NCBI RefSeq assembly: GCF_004833285.1
Contig: NZ_STFG01000001.1
Location: 248,001 to 312,000 of the forward strand
Direction: 5' to 3'
From: Lampropedia puyangensis
GTDB taxonomy: Bacteria; Pseudomonadota; Gammaproteobacteria; Burkholderiales; Burkholderiaceae_C
DNA length: 64,000 bases
Shown: one piece after another, positions 8,275-15,292 of the stretch
Position numbering within the stretch: position 1 is the first letter of the stretch
Layout: each line of letters opens with the position of its first letter
Position numbers and translations under genes: made by a program
The notes under the pieces: model-generated
Seen by the model: only the letters and a program-made list of their open reading frames with translations
What the model was told of the DNA's origin: nothing
Database searches by the model: none

Positions 8275-9116
8275 CCGCACAGGCCACTTTGCCCCCGCGT
8301 ATTGCCGTATTGGGCTATGGCGCAATGGGCCAGCGTGTGGCGCACGCCATTGTCACTGAGTTGGCCCCAACAGCACCGCTGAGCGTGGTGCGCCGCAGTG
8401 ATGCCTCTTTGGACGGCTTGAGCGCGCCTGTGCTAACAACACTGCCCGCACTGCTTGCGTGGCAGCCCGATGTGGTCATTGAATGCGCAGGGCATGGTGC
8501 TGTGGTTGATTGGGTGGTGCCCTTGCTGGCGCATGGCGTTGATGTGATTGTGGCGTCTGTCGGGGCTTTGGCTGATGCCGCCTTGCATGCGCAGCTCAAG
8601 CAGAATGCCGCTGTGTCAAGGGCTACCCTTCGTACGGTGACAGGGGCTGTGGGGGCTTTGGATGCCTTGTCTGCAGCGGCGCAAGCTGGCCTTGATACCG
8701 TGCGCTACACCGGGCGTAAACCCCCTTTGGCTTGGCGTGGCACCCCTGCGGAACAGGCGTTTGACTTGGCCAATATTCGCACAGCTACCCCAATTTATAC
8801 GGGCACGGCACGGCAAGCGGCGTTGGCCTTTCCTAAAAATGCGAATGTGGCTGCAGCCGTTGCACTTGCTGGCGTGGGATTTGAAAACACCCAGGTACAG
8901 TTGATTGCAGACCCGGATGTGCAGAGCAATGTGCACGAGCTGCATGCGCACGGTGCTTTTGGTTCTTTCGCGTTCAGCATTGCCAATGCGCCTTTGCCAG
9001 ACAATCCGAAAACATCCTGGTTGGCGGCCTTGAGTGTGCAACAGGAGTTGAAACTTTACCTTCAAACACATCGCCTGCATATCCGCACAGACAGGCAAAC
9101 GAAGCGATGTTGTTGA
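8271..9116 (+). CDS. aspartate-dehydrogenase-like (NadX-type) oxidoreductase
   Basis: The 281-residue product has an N-terminal NAD(P)-binding fold (IAVLGYGAMGQRVA), then DVVIECAGHGAVVDW and, in the second half, the DUF108/aspartate dehydrogenase region (YTGRKPPLAWRGTPAE, FPKNANVAAAVALAGVGF, NVHELHAHGAFGSFAF, DNPKTSWLAALSV). NadX-type enzymes interconvert aspartate and iminoaspartate or oxaloacetate. The start overlaps the aminotransferase stop (ATGA), so the two are translationally coupled. The last 25 residues (QQELKLYL onward, ending QTKRCC) do not look like the family C-terminus, which normally ends soon after AALSVVRA. The gene end may have been replaced by rearrangement or a frameshift. 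Confidence 0.8.
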   Translation: MTAQATLPPRIAVLGYGAMGQRVAHAIVTELAPTAPLSVVRRSDASLDGLSAPVLTTLPALLAWQPDVVIECAGHGAVVDWVVPLLAHGVDVIVASVGALADAALHAQLKQNAAVSRATLRTVTGAVGALDALSAAAQAGLDTVRYTGRKPPLAWRGTPAEQAFDLANIRTATPIYTGTARQAALAFPKNANVAAAVALAGVGFENTQVQLIADPDVQSNVHELHAHGAFGSFAFSIANAPLPDNPKTSWLAALSVQQELKLYLQTHRLHIRTDRQTKRCC

Positions 9117-9240
9117 CTTCCACACCAGTTTGCGCTGCCCTTAAAGCCAGCTGATAGAGATGACGTACTGATGGTGTTGCATTGTGCAGTACCGCTAAGA
9201 GATTGACTTCCCCCTCCAAACCCAAGAAAGTGAGACATTC

Positions 9241-10518
9241 ATGCGCCTAGAAACTCTGGCCGTTCATGCTGGCTATAGTCCAGATCCCACCACCAAAGCG
9301 GTGGCCGTTCCCCTGTACCAAACTGTGGCCTATGCGTTTGATAGCGCCCAGCATGGCGCAGATCTGTTCGATCTGAAGGTGCAGGGCAACATCTATTCGC
9401 GCATCATGAACCCAACCAACGATGTGCTGGAAAAACGCATTGCAGCACTCGAAGGCGGTATTGCTGCCTTGGCGGTGGCCTCTGGCATGACAGCGATCAC
9501 CTACGCCATTCAAACCATTGCAGAAGCGGGCGATAACATTGTTTCTGCAGGCACTTTGTATGGAGGTACCTATAACCTTTTTGCGCACACTTTGCCGCAA
9601 TCGGGCATTGAAACCCGCTTTGCCGATGCGCGTGATCCGCAAAGCTTTGCCAAGCACATTGACGACAAAACCAAAGCGATTTTCATTGAATCCATTGGCA
9701 ATCCGTTGGGCAACGTGACTGACATTCGGGCTTTGGCTGATATCGCACATGCGCACGGTGTGCCACTGATTGTGGACAACACCGTCCCATCGCCTTATTT
9801 GCTGCGTCCCTTTGAACATGGTGCAGACATCGTCGTTCACTCACTCACGAAATACCTTGGCGGGCATGGCAACAGCATTGGTGGCGCGATTGTCGATAGC
9901 GGCCAATTCCCATGGGCAGAGCACCGCGAACGCTTTGCTCGTCTGAATGAACCTGATGTGAGCTACCACGGCGTTACCTACACCGAAGCCCTGGGCCCTG
10001 CTGCCTATATTGGCCGCGCCCGTGTTGTGCCGCTGCGCAATACTGGTGGCGCGCTCTCACCCTTCAACGCTTTCATGATCTTGCAAGGCATTGAAACCTT
10101 GCCGCTGCGCATGGACCGCATCTGCAGTAATGCCCAGCGTATTGCCGAAGAGCTGAAAAACCATCCTAAGGTCGAATGGGTGCGGTATGCCGGTTTGTCT
10201 GATCACCCGGATTACGCACTGGTTCAAAGCCAGCTGGGTGGCAAAGCTTCGGGCATCCTGTCTTTCAGCTTGAAGAGCGACAATGCCCGCGATGCCGGTG
10301 CACGCTTTCTTGATGCGTTGCAGCTCTTTACCCGCTTGGTCAACATTGGCGATGCCAAATCCTTGGCCACCCATCCAGCATCCACCACACACCGCCAATT
10401 GGATGCAGCGGAACTCGCCAGCGCAGGGGTGACCGAAGGCATGGTGCGCCTGTCGATTGGGATTGAACACATCGACGATTTGTTGGCTGATTTGAACCAA
10501 GCTTTGGATCAAGTGTAA
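9241..10518 (+). CDS. metY: O-acetylhomoserine aminocarboxypropyltransferase (sulfhydrylase)
   Basis: A 425-residue Cys/Met-metabolism PLP enzyme making homocysteine from O-acetylhomoserine and sulfide in methionine synthesis. The N-terminus (LETLAVHAGYSPDPTTKAV) and the motifs YSRIMNPTNDVLEKRIAALEGG, LIVDNTVPSPYLLRP and VVHSLTKYLGGHG with Lys204 as PLP lysine match the family; the C-terminal LVNIGDAKSLATHPASTTH is the MetY signature. A ribosome site AAAGTGAGA lies upstream of the ATG. Length is normal. It stands 124 bases after the NadX-like gene and is the last chromosomal-type gene before the integron region. Confidence 0.95.
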   Translation: MRLETLAVHAGYSPDPTTKAVAVPLYQTVAYAFDSAQHGADLFDLKVQGNIYSRIMNPTNDVLEKRIAALEGGIAALAVASGMTAITYAIQTIAEAGDNIVSAGTLYGGTYNLFAHTLPQSGIETRFADARDPQSFAKHIDDKTKAIFIESIGNPLGNVTDIRALADIAHAHGVPLIVDNTVPSPYLLRPFEHGADIVVHSLTKYLGGHGNSIGGAIVDSGQFPWAEHRERFARLNEPDVSYHGVTYTEALGPAAYIGRARVVPLRNTGGALSPFNAFMILQGIETLPLRMDRICSNAQRIAEELKNHPKVEWVRYAGLSDHPDYALVQSQLGGKASGILSFSLKSDNARDAGARFLDALQLFTRLVNIGDAKSLATHPASTTHRQLDAAELASAGVTEGMVRLSIGIEHIDDLLADLNQALDQV

Positions 10519-10524
10519 TAAGCC

Positions 10525-10558
10525 AGAGGCCAGCCATGCTTGTGCTTGGTTGGCCTCT
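10525..10558 (+). terminator. hairpin after metY
   Basis: AGAGGCCAGCCA pairs with TGGTTGGCCTCT (one G-U) across a 10-base loop, 7 bases after the metY stop. No T run follows, so it may be a weak or Rho-assisted terminator, or a stabilising 3' structure. Confidence 0.5.
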
Positions 10559-10644
10559 AACTTGAAAACGAAGAAGGCGCTGGCGCGATTGTGCGCATGC
10601 TCTTTTTCTGACGCGCGTGTATGACTGGCTTTAGCCTTCTTTGC

Positions 10645-10983
10645 TCAATGGCAAACGACACCGCCGTTGAAGTTCCAGCGCGTGCAATCGCTGTAATGCA
10701 GTGCACCAACGGCCAAGCCTGTGCCAAGCAGCACGCCACCTACGGCCATCAACCAAGGCAAAGCTTTGTAGGTATCCTCCAAAAACATACGCAGCCGACT
10801 CTGTTTGGGAAGGGTGAGCACGACAATGCCCAGCACCCCAACCGATTGCAATACAAGAGAGAAAAATAGCCGCGACCAGCCCACTGGTGCCATGGCTGCT
10901 GTTCGATCCCACCAGAGATAAACGTCTATACCCACGAGCATGAGCGCGCTGAGAAATGCGGTAAATAGGGCGCTACGTTTCAT
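10645..10983 (-). CDS. small membrane protein
   Basis: The 112-residue product has three or four hydrophobic segments (ALFTAFLSALMLVGIDVYLW; LFFSLVLQSVGVLGIVVLTL; LPWLMAVGGVLLGTGLAVGAL), then a short polar tail ending NGGVVCH. I do not recognise a family beyond general similarity to small DoxX/DUF2878-like membrane proteins. I chose the ATG at 10983 because it overlaps the stop of the DUF2867 gene by 11 bases; the longer in-frame extension is Cys/Pro-rich shadow sequence. It is the last gene of a three-gene minus-strand operon. A conserved partner of DUF2867 proteins seems likely, function unknown. Confidence 0.65.
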   Translation of the reverse strand: MKRSALFTAFLSALMLVGIDVYLWWDRTAAMAPVGWSRLFFSLVLQSVGVLGIVVLTLPKQSRLRMFLEDTYKALPWLMAVGGVLLGTGLAVGALHYSDCTRWNFNGGVVCH

Positions 10984-11527
10984 GTCTGCCGCGCCCCATA
11001 TTGGCCAGCATCGCAGGCGTGATGAGCCGGTGCATGGGCTTGACTGGCAGCATATACAGGTGACCAAGCCAGTTTTTGACGTGCACAACGGTTGTGACTG
11101 TGATTGCGACAAGCCTGCTGTTGGGCAACTGCTGACGATGGATGCTCAGCACCACGTTCAGGTGCTTGTCCTCGTCACCAATCAACGCTTCGTCAAATGT
11201 GTTGTCGATGACGGTGAAAATACCAATCCTGTCACCGGCTTGGTAGGCGGATGCCGATTTGTCGTTGGGCACAGCAGACAAAGTGCCAAGATCTTTTAGC
11301 CCCACCAGTTGGCCTGCACGATTGCGTGCCCGCATACATAGATCGACCCAGCGAGGCGTTTGCCTAGCGATGGCGATAAAGTGGCCTAAGGCGCAAAGAT
11401 TCTCGTCGGGGATAGATGTTTGCCAGGCATCATAAAAATTGGCATCACTTAACTGAGCCGCAATGCGGCTGCGGGTGGGCACGGAGGTTTCAGAGACCTG
11501 TGCTGCAGAGGAGTCGTTTTTCATCAT
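10973..11527 (-). CDS. DUF2867 domain protein
   Basis: The 184-residue product carries a DUF2867 domain over most of its length; the C-terminal part (LGHLYMLPVKPMHRLITPAML, near residues 155-177) is the typical ending, and AGDRIGIFTVIDNTFDEALIGDEDKHLNV lies in the core. DUF2867 proteins are often fused to, or sit next to, NAD-dependent epimerases and small membrane proteins; their activity is not known to me. The first ATG (11527) or the next codon (11524) could serve as start; both lie directly after the ClbS-like stop at 11531, so expression is coupled to it. The membrane-protein gene overlaps its end. Confidence 0.75.
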   Translation of the reverse strand: MMKNDSSAAQVSETSVPTRSRIAAQLSDANFYDAWQTSIPDENLCALGHFIAIARQTPRWVDLCMRARNRAGQLVGLKDLGTLSAVPNDKSASAYQAGDRIGIFTVIDNTFDEALIGDEDKHLNVVLSIHRQQLPNSRLVAITVTTVVHVKNWLGHLYMLPVKPMHRLITPAMLANMGRGRHET

Positions 11528-11530
11528 GCG

Positions 11531-12076
11531 TCACCTTGGGAGCAAAGCACAGTTGCCTGTCTGTTTTTCGCCATGCTGCGTTTTTCTCCATTTTCTGAGT
11601 CGCCCACAGGCATTGGCATAGGGCGACGCCGTGTTCAATTGAATCATTCGTCCCATGGTCCATTTCCCGTACCAGGGGCATCCATACAGTTCGGCATCAC
11701 TATGGCGTTCAATCAATCCAACGAGGTGGCCTTTGGCCGTGTGGAGCTGCGCCACCAAGTCTGTAAACGCAAGGTGCTCATAATCTTGATAAAACTTGGT
11801 CGCAAGTCTCCCGAGTTGGCTCCACTTGAATCCAGTCTCTGGAAAATCAACGCTTTCATTGGATGCCATTTTTGCATGCCATTTCAGTACCAATTCGTTC
11901 CAGCCAACCAAGTAAGCCACTAAATCGTGCGGGCTTATGCTACTGCCCTTAGCGTGCCCAGGCATTGACTTGGTCAACGTGTACTCAGCAGGAACTAATG
12001 CAATTTCACGGCTCAGTTTGTCGAACTCTTTCTCAATGGCGCAGAGAAGTTCACTCTTGTTTTGTGGCACAGCCAT
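11531..12076 (-). CDS. ClbS/DfsB family four-helix protein
   Basis: The 181-residue product starts MAVPQNKSELLCAIEKEFDK and shows the ClbS/DfsB (DUF1706) pattern: DLVAYLVGWNELVLKWH at 45-65, a central FPETGFKWSQLGRLATKFYQDY, and a helix with FTDLVAQLHTAKGHLVGLIE. The motif LYGCPWYGKWTMGRMIQLNTASPYANACGRLRKW matches the family end. ClbS protects colibactin producers by opening its cyclopropane; other members (DfsB-like) belong to the DinB-like superfamily, and most are uncharacterised. ATG 12076 has AGAGGA 8 bases upstream, so I rejected the longer frame to 12127. The last 20 residues after KWRKTQ look degenerate. This gene type is common in mobile accessory DNA. Confidence 0.8.
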   Translation of the reverse strand: MAVPQNKSELLCAIEKEFDKLSREIALVPAEYTLTKSMPGHAKGSSISPHDLVAYLVGWNELVLKWHAKMASNESVDFPETGFKWSQLGRLATKFYQDYEHLAFTDLVAQLHTAKGHLVGLIERHSDAELYGCPWYGKWTMGRMIQLNTASPYANACGRLRKWRKTQHGEKQTGNCALLPR

Positions 12077-12127
12077 TGGATGGTCCTCTGGTTTCGTTCT
12101 CAAGCTTGTTTGGCATGGTCTAAACAA

Positions 12128-12203
12128 TCACTGACTGCTATGGTGCAATAGCGCGGAAGCTGTGAACTTTTTGCGCTACCGTATTTTGCAAAGCTTCGTG
12201 TTA
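12128..12203. other. short gap with imperfect hairpin
   Basis: TAGCGC...GCGCTA flanked by GGT...ACC forms a bulged hairpin between the DUF2834 stop and the ClbS-like gene. It could be a weak terminator of the DUF2834 gene or a decayed attC; core sites are not convincing. Confidence 0.3.
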
Positions 12204-12527
12204 TCAATTGTTTGGCGCTGCCGCAGCAAAATGCCGCTCCCGCAGCAATAGAAAAAGTGGCAATGCCAATGATGGGCCAACCACGAGACAAGACAGGGGC
12301 ACCCACAGCCGACGCATTGCAAGCCTGCTGCCCTCAGCAAGCACGAATGCAGCAACCACGATGCCAGAAATAAGGACGTCAGCCCAAGCAAAGGCCGCAA
12401 TATGGCTTGAGGTGGCCTGCTGCAACAAGATAGGTACGTTGAGGCCGTGCCCACTAAGCCATGGAATAAATTGAGAGAGAGGTAAAGCCGTGCCTGCAAT
12501 ACAGAGAAGGATGTAGACGATCTGCAC
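12204..12527 (-). CDS. DUF2834-type small membrane protein
   Basis: The 107-residue product has three hydrophobic segments (IVYILLCIAGTALPLSQFIPW; HIAAFAWADVLISGIVVAAFVLA; LSCLVVGPSLALPLFLLLR) with the arrangement of DUF2834 proteins, whose function is unknown. I chose a GTG start at 12527 because AGGAG sits 5 bases upstream; the longer frame to 12653 begins in low-quality Pro/Arg-rich sequence and lacks a ribosome site. It lies just outside the last recognisable attC-like site of the integron array and runs in the cassette direction, so it may be a former cassette. Confidence 0.65.
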   Translation of the reverse strand: MQIVYILLCIAGTALPLSQFIPWLSGHGLNVPILLQQATSSHIAAFAWADVLISGIVVAAFVLAEGSRLAMRRLWVPLSCLVVGPSLALPLFLLLRERHFAAAAPNN

Positions 12528-12607
12528 ATTGTCTCCTGAAGAGCCAGACGCTCGTGGTAAGCCGCGCCGGAGTGCGCAGCCACAAACGGAACTTGTGGGG
12601 GGGGTGA

Positions 12608-12667
12608 GCCTAACTGGTAAGGCTGCAAGCAAATGCTTTAGCGGTTGTACCACGCATAGTGTTGCAC
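12608..12667 (-). repeat. degenerate attC-like site, probable distal end of cassette array
   Basis: The left core GCCTAAC (12608-12614) is perfect on the + strand. TGGTA (12615-12619) pairs with TACCA (12648-12652), with AAGCA/TGCTT inside. The other core, GTTGCAC (12661-12667) or GTTGTAC (12644-12650), departs from GTTRRRY. The site lies where the cassette holding the 12680 gene should end. Confidence 0.35.
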
Positions 12668-12679
12668 TTCACGATTGAC

Positions 12680-12931
12680 TTATCTTCCTGGTAGTCGGAG
12701 GTGCTTTGCCACGCGCTCGGTCAATTGTTTCATTAACTCACTGCGCAAGGCTTCTTGTGCTTTTTGAAGCGATGCCTTGGTTTGATGAACTTGCGGAACC
12801 TCACCAAATGCGTCCTGTCCCGTTGGACGATGAACGAGGCGAATGGTTGAACCTTTTAGCCTTGCGTAGTGACCATTCCAATACTCGTCAATATCAGAGC
12901 CCTGAAGCTCAAATGGCACAACCTTTTTCAT
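12680..12931 (-). CDS. integron cassette protein, unknown function
   Basis: An 83-residue soluble protein with no family I recognise. The N-terminal half (MKKVVPFELQGSDIDEYWNG, then ARLKGSTIRLVHRPTGQDAF) looks like a small beta-rich domain; the C-terminal half (QTKASLQKAQEALRSELMKQ onward) is an amphipathic helix rich in Lys, Glu and Gln. It reads in the cassette direction, between the attC at 12965-13020 upstream and the degenerate attC at 12608 downstream, so it is probably the most distal clear cassette. The ribosome site is weak (TAAACGAACA before the ATG). Confidence 0.6.
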   Translation of the reverse strand: MKKVVPFELQGSDIDEYWNGHYARLKGSTIRLVHRPTGQDAFGEVPQVHQTKASLQKAQEALRSELMKQLTERVAKHLRLPGR

Positions 12932-12964
12932 TGTTCGTTTATGTCAAGGATTGGCTGTTAAAAG

Positions 12965-13020
12965 GCCAAACGTTTGAGCTAAGCGGCTGCGAAGCAGTCC
13001 GCTTGACTGCAAGGTTAGGC
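12965..13020 (-). repeat. attC site of the 13015 cassette
   Basis: Left core GCCAAAC (12965-12971, one mismatch to consensus) and right core GTTAGGC (13014-13020) flank an imperfect palindrome (AGCGGCTGCGAAGCAGTCCGCT), the standard attC layout. The stop codon of the cassette gene falls inside the right core. Confidence 0.9.
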
Positions 13021-13278
13021 CGCCGGATCGAAGATTTCATCGAAGGCGGCCACATAGTTAAAGCCAAGGTTCTCGGCGTGCTTGTTTTGATAGTGCTGAA
13101 GCCGAGCGCGCGTGCCTTCAATGCTCCAATTACCCTGACCGTACATCTCTTTGGGTAAATTGTGAAATGCATAGGCTAAATCATGAGCTTGCTCGCCACC
13201 GAGGTAGCGAAGCTCAATGAACGCGGACGCCATTAAGTCGCATCGGTCTCGGCGTTGGTTTTCCGTGGGTAGAGACAT
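13015..13278 (-). CDS. integron cassette protein, conserved hypothetical
   Basis: The 87-residue product (MSLPTENQRRDRCDLMASAF, FIELRYLGGEQAHDLAYAFH, NLPKEMYGQGNWSIEGTRAR) is of a type I know as a recurrent hypothetical protein of integron cassettes in proteobacteria; no function is assigned. It is mainly helical and soluble, with no signal or membrane segment. It forms a compact cassette: the stop (TAA at 13015-13017) lies in its own attC at 12965-13020, and the neighbouring attC at 13296 lies 18 bases upstream of its ATG. Confidence 0.8.
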   Translation of the reverse strand: MSLPTENQRRDRCDLMASAFIELRYLGGEQAHDLAYAFHNLPKEMYGQGNWSIEGTRARLQHYQNKHAENLGFNYVAAFDEIFDPAA

Positions 13279-13295
13279 AGCTGGTCGGATTTGAA

Positions 13296-13355
13296 GCTTA
13301 ACGCCTGAGTTAAGCCGAGCCGCGAAGCGGCTTCGGCTTGAACGAATTGTTAGCC
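13296..13355 (-). repeat. attC site of the 13350 cassette
   Basis: Cores GCTTAAC (13296-13302) and GTTAGCC (13349-13355) flank a GC-rich palindrome (GCCGAGCCGCGAAGCGGCTTCGGC). The sequence differs from the common attC of this array, so this cassette has a different origin. The gene's stop codon lies in the right core. Confidence 0.88.
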
Positions 13356-14213
13356 CTTGGCCTGCATCAGGCGCGAGATGGCCTTATTGAGTTCCGCCTC
13401 ATCCTTCAGTGCTTGCGCCAAGCGCTCTGAAAGCTCCGCCAGGACGACGCGGACGCTTGTCGCAAGCTCCAGGCAGACCTCATCCGATTGTTGGTGCAGG
13501 CCTTCACTGAGGGCGGAATGCAGAAGCGTGAGCGGATTATGACCGTTGACGAGAAGTGTTTGTGGAACCGCAGGCTTGATGGTGTCGATGGCTTTACTGA
13601 ACTGTGTTTCGGCCTTCGCGGCTTCGAGAGCCGCCAGCACCTCAGGAGGAGCCCCGATTTTTTGCGAAACCTTCAAAATCTCATCAATGATCCTATTCTT
13701 TTGTCCTTCAATCACGCGCCGATAGTAGACAAATGCTCCAATGCCGAGCCCTTGATTCTCACAGCGACGACCTCGCAAGAAAAGCTCGCGGTCAGGCCCG
13801 ATCAGTTTTAGAAGGCGGGCAGGCGTGGGAGGTCCGAAATTTGGAAGCTCACCGAACTTATATGCATTTCCGGGCGGGCCGTCGCCGTCTCGTTTGACGG
13901 CCAACGAGAATGTCTTCGTCGTTGCAGCACAATTGGAGCAACAGTAGTCAACGAAAAGAAACTGGTAGTCGCTCGTTGGCACATCCGCGGATCGCGGTGG
14001 TTTAACTGCCCGGAACACGCGCATTCCGTTGCACCGTTCATTTCCGCAGTGCAGATGTAACTCCGGAGCTGCAAAGAAGTACCAGTGCGCGCCGTTCCGC
14101 CACTCTTTGGAGATCAGATCACTAATGAGGGCCAGCGTTGCCGGGGGTGAAGACTCTAGAAACTCAGCTAGAGTCTTTGGGGTGCGTTGTTCTTCAATCT
14201 TCTGCTCGGACAA
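13350..14213 (-). CDS. integron cassette protein with zinc-ribbon-like cysteines
   Basis: A 287-residue soluble protein, unusually long for a cassette. The first third holds paired cysteines (HLHCGNERCNGM near residues 54-65, DYCCSNCAATTK near 90-100) suggesting a zinc ribbon. The middle (GPDRELFLRGRRCENQGLGI, GAFVYYRRVIEGQKNRIIDE) resembles DUF4145-like domains, often linked to defence or restriction-type proteins. The C-terminus is helical (LAELSERLAQALKDEAELNK). The gene fills its cassette: 20 bases separate its ATG from the next attC core and its stop falls in its own attC. Function unknown; the DUF4145 link is tentative. Confidence 0.7.
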   Translation of the reverse strand: MSEQKIEEQRTPKTLAEFLESSPPATLALISDLISKEWRNGAHWYFFAAPELHLHCGNERCNGMRVFRAVKPPRSADVPTSDYQFLFVDYCCSNCAATTKTFSLAVKRDGDGPPGNAYKFGELPNFGPPTPARLLKLIGPDRELFLRGRRCENQGLGIGAFVYYRRVIEGQKNRIIDEILKVSQKIGAPPEVLAALEAAKAETQFSKAIDTIKPAVPQTLLVNGHNPLTLLHSALSEGLHQQSDEVCLELATSVRVVLAELSERLAQALKDEAELNKAISRLMQAKG

Positions 14214-14233
14214 AATGATCTCTCGATAAAAGG

Positions 14234-14288
14234 GCTAACGTTTGAGCTAAGCGGCTGCGAAGCAGTCCGCTTGAGTGAAGGGTTAGGA
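14234..14288 (-). repeat. attC 1 of the common type
   Basis: Cores GCTAAC (14234-14239) and GTTAGGA (14282-14288) flank the stem GAGCTAAGCGGCTGCGAAGC / AGTCCGCTTGAGT shared by most attC sites here. It belongs to ORF-less cassette copy 1. Confidence 0.92.
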
Positions 14289-14477
14289 CGGTGAAATAAC
14301 CGACCCAACGTGAAAAATAAAGCCACATATTAGCGGCAAGCGCAACGCTGAAACCGAAACCACGCGAAGCGAAAAGAACAAGCGCTTTGCCAACTATGCC
14401 AACCGTGCGTTGCATTGCCAAAACTGGCGCAATGCTTGCTGCGCAAAACCTAACGTTGCAAGGAACCCGAAGCAAAC
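14289..14477 (-). repeat. ORF-less cassette, copy 1
   Basis: A 189-base body with the same layout as the five other copies listed below. It is the most diverged copy (for example TTGCCA instead of TTGGCA in the central hairpin). AGCG...CGCT near its left end is kept, followed on the minus strand by a T-rich stretch. No ribosome site or plausible start was found; it may encode an RNA. Confidence 0.75.
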
Positions 14478-14533
14478 ACCTAACGTTTGAGCTAAGCGGC
14501 TGCGAAGCAGTCCGCTTGAGTGAAGGGTTAGGA
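14478..14533 (-). repeat. attC 2 of the common type
   Basis: Cores ACCTAAC (14478-14484) and GTTAGGA (14527-14533) with the shared central palindrome. Belongs to ORF-less copy 2. Confidence 0.92.
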
Positions 14534-14720
14534 GGTGAAGTAACCGACCCAACGTGAAAAATAAAGCTACATGGTAGCGGCAAGCGCAACGCTAAAAACC
14601 GAAACCACGCGCAGCGAAAAGAACAAGCGCTTTGGCAACTATGCCAACTGCGCGTTGCATGCCAAAACCGGCGCATTGCTTGCAACAGAAAACTGACTTT
14701 GCAAGGAATGCGAAGTGCAC
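14534..14720 (-). repeat. ORF-less cassette, copy 2 (identical to copy 5)
   Basis: The 187-base body is identical to copy 5; identity covers 14479-14783 and 15875-16179 without a difference. The central hairpin TTGGCA-ACTA-TGCCAA and the stem TAGCG...CGCTA are intact. Confidence 0.8.
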
Positions 14721-14776
14721 GTCTAACGTTTGAGCTAAGCGGCTGCGAAGCAGTCCGCTTGAGTGAAGGGTTAGGA
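14721..14776 (-). repeat. attC 3 of the common type
   Basis: Cores GTCTAAC (14721-14727) and GTTAGGA (14770-14776) with the shared palindrome. Belongs to ORF-less copy 3. Confidence 0.92.
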
Positions 14777-14965
14777 AGGTGAAATAACCGACCCAACGTG
14801 AAAAATAAAGCTACATGGTAGCGGTAAGCGCAACGCTAGAACCGAAACTACGCGAAGCGAAAAGAACAGGCGCTTTGGCAACTATGCCAACTGCACGTTG
14901 CATTGCCAAAACCGGAGCAATGCTTGTAACTGAAAACCCAACGTTGCAAGGAATGCAAAGCACAC
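14777..14965 (-). repeat. ORF-less cassette, copy 3
   Basis: A 189-base body like the others; hairpin TTGGCA-ACTA-TGCCAA and stem TAGCG...CGCTA intact. Its right boundary is the divergent attC at 14966. Confidence 0.75.
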
Positions 14966-15028
14966 GCCTAACGCCAAAATTAACCGGCTGCCGCGAAGCG
15001 GCAGTCCGGGTTGAATGCAATGTTAGGC
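14966..15028 (-). repeat. attC 4, distinct type
   Basis: Cores GCCTAAC (14966-14972) and GTTAGGC (15022-15028) flank the stem ACCGGCTGCCGCGAAGCGGCAGTCCGGGT. This is the attC of the Gly/Ser-rich gene cassette. Confidence 0.92.
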
Positions 15029-15032
15029 CGAA

Positions 15033-15227
15033 CTATTTGGAAGATGGCGCATTACTGCGCCCGCCGCCAGAAGGATTGCCGGTGCCGCTGGGCCAGCCGC
15101 CCCCATTGCCCTGACCACGCCCGCCACCTGAGTTGCTGCCGCCTGAACCACCGCCAGAGCGACCGCCCCCACCACTTGAGCTGCCGCCAGATTTACCGCC
15201 GCCACCGCTACTACCACCTTTAGCCAT
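15033..15227 (-). CDS. glycine/serine-rich 64-residue cassette protein
   Basis: The product begins MAKGGSSGGGGKSGGSSSGG and is nearly all Gly and Ser with scattered Lys, Arg, Asn and Gln, one Trp and a C-terminal PSSK. It has no hydrophobic segment, signal peptide or known domain and should be disordered. The start is well supported: AAGGAG lies 8 bases before the ATG on the minus strand. Its stop lies 4 bases from the right core of attC 4. Out-of-frame reading gives Ala/Val-rich sequence, which is a by-product of the GC-rich repeats. Gly-rich small proteins of this kind could bind RNA or surfaces, but nothing here fixes a role. Confidence 0.7.
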   Translation of the reverse strand: MAKGGSSGGGGKSGGSSSGGGGRSGGGSGGSNSGGGRGQGNGGGWPSGTGNPSGGGRSNAPSSK

Positions 15228-15292
15228 GATGAAACTCCTTTTGGAAAGCGCCAGATTGGAAAATGGCTAGATAACGAGCGCCGGACGTTCTA

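Noticed and set aside
8974-9225. An 83-residue minus-strand open frame overlapping the NadX-like gene end
   Set aside because: It overlaps conserved coding sequence of the NadX-like gene for 60 codons and I recognise no family, though the part beyond the gene end could be a remnant.
12957-13020. Extension of the 12706-13158 + strand open frame as a gene
   Set aside because: It runs through an attC site and antisense to two cassette genes; no start signal.
14194-14796. A 200-residue minus-strand open frame containing NPSLKRTASQPLSSNV repeats
   Set aside because: The repeated peptide is translated attC sequence; the frame stays open only because cassette units are similar and lack stops. There is no ribosome site, and it crosses cassette boundaries.
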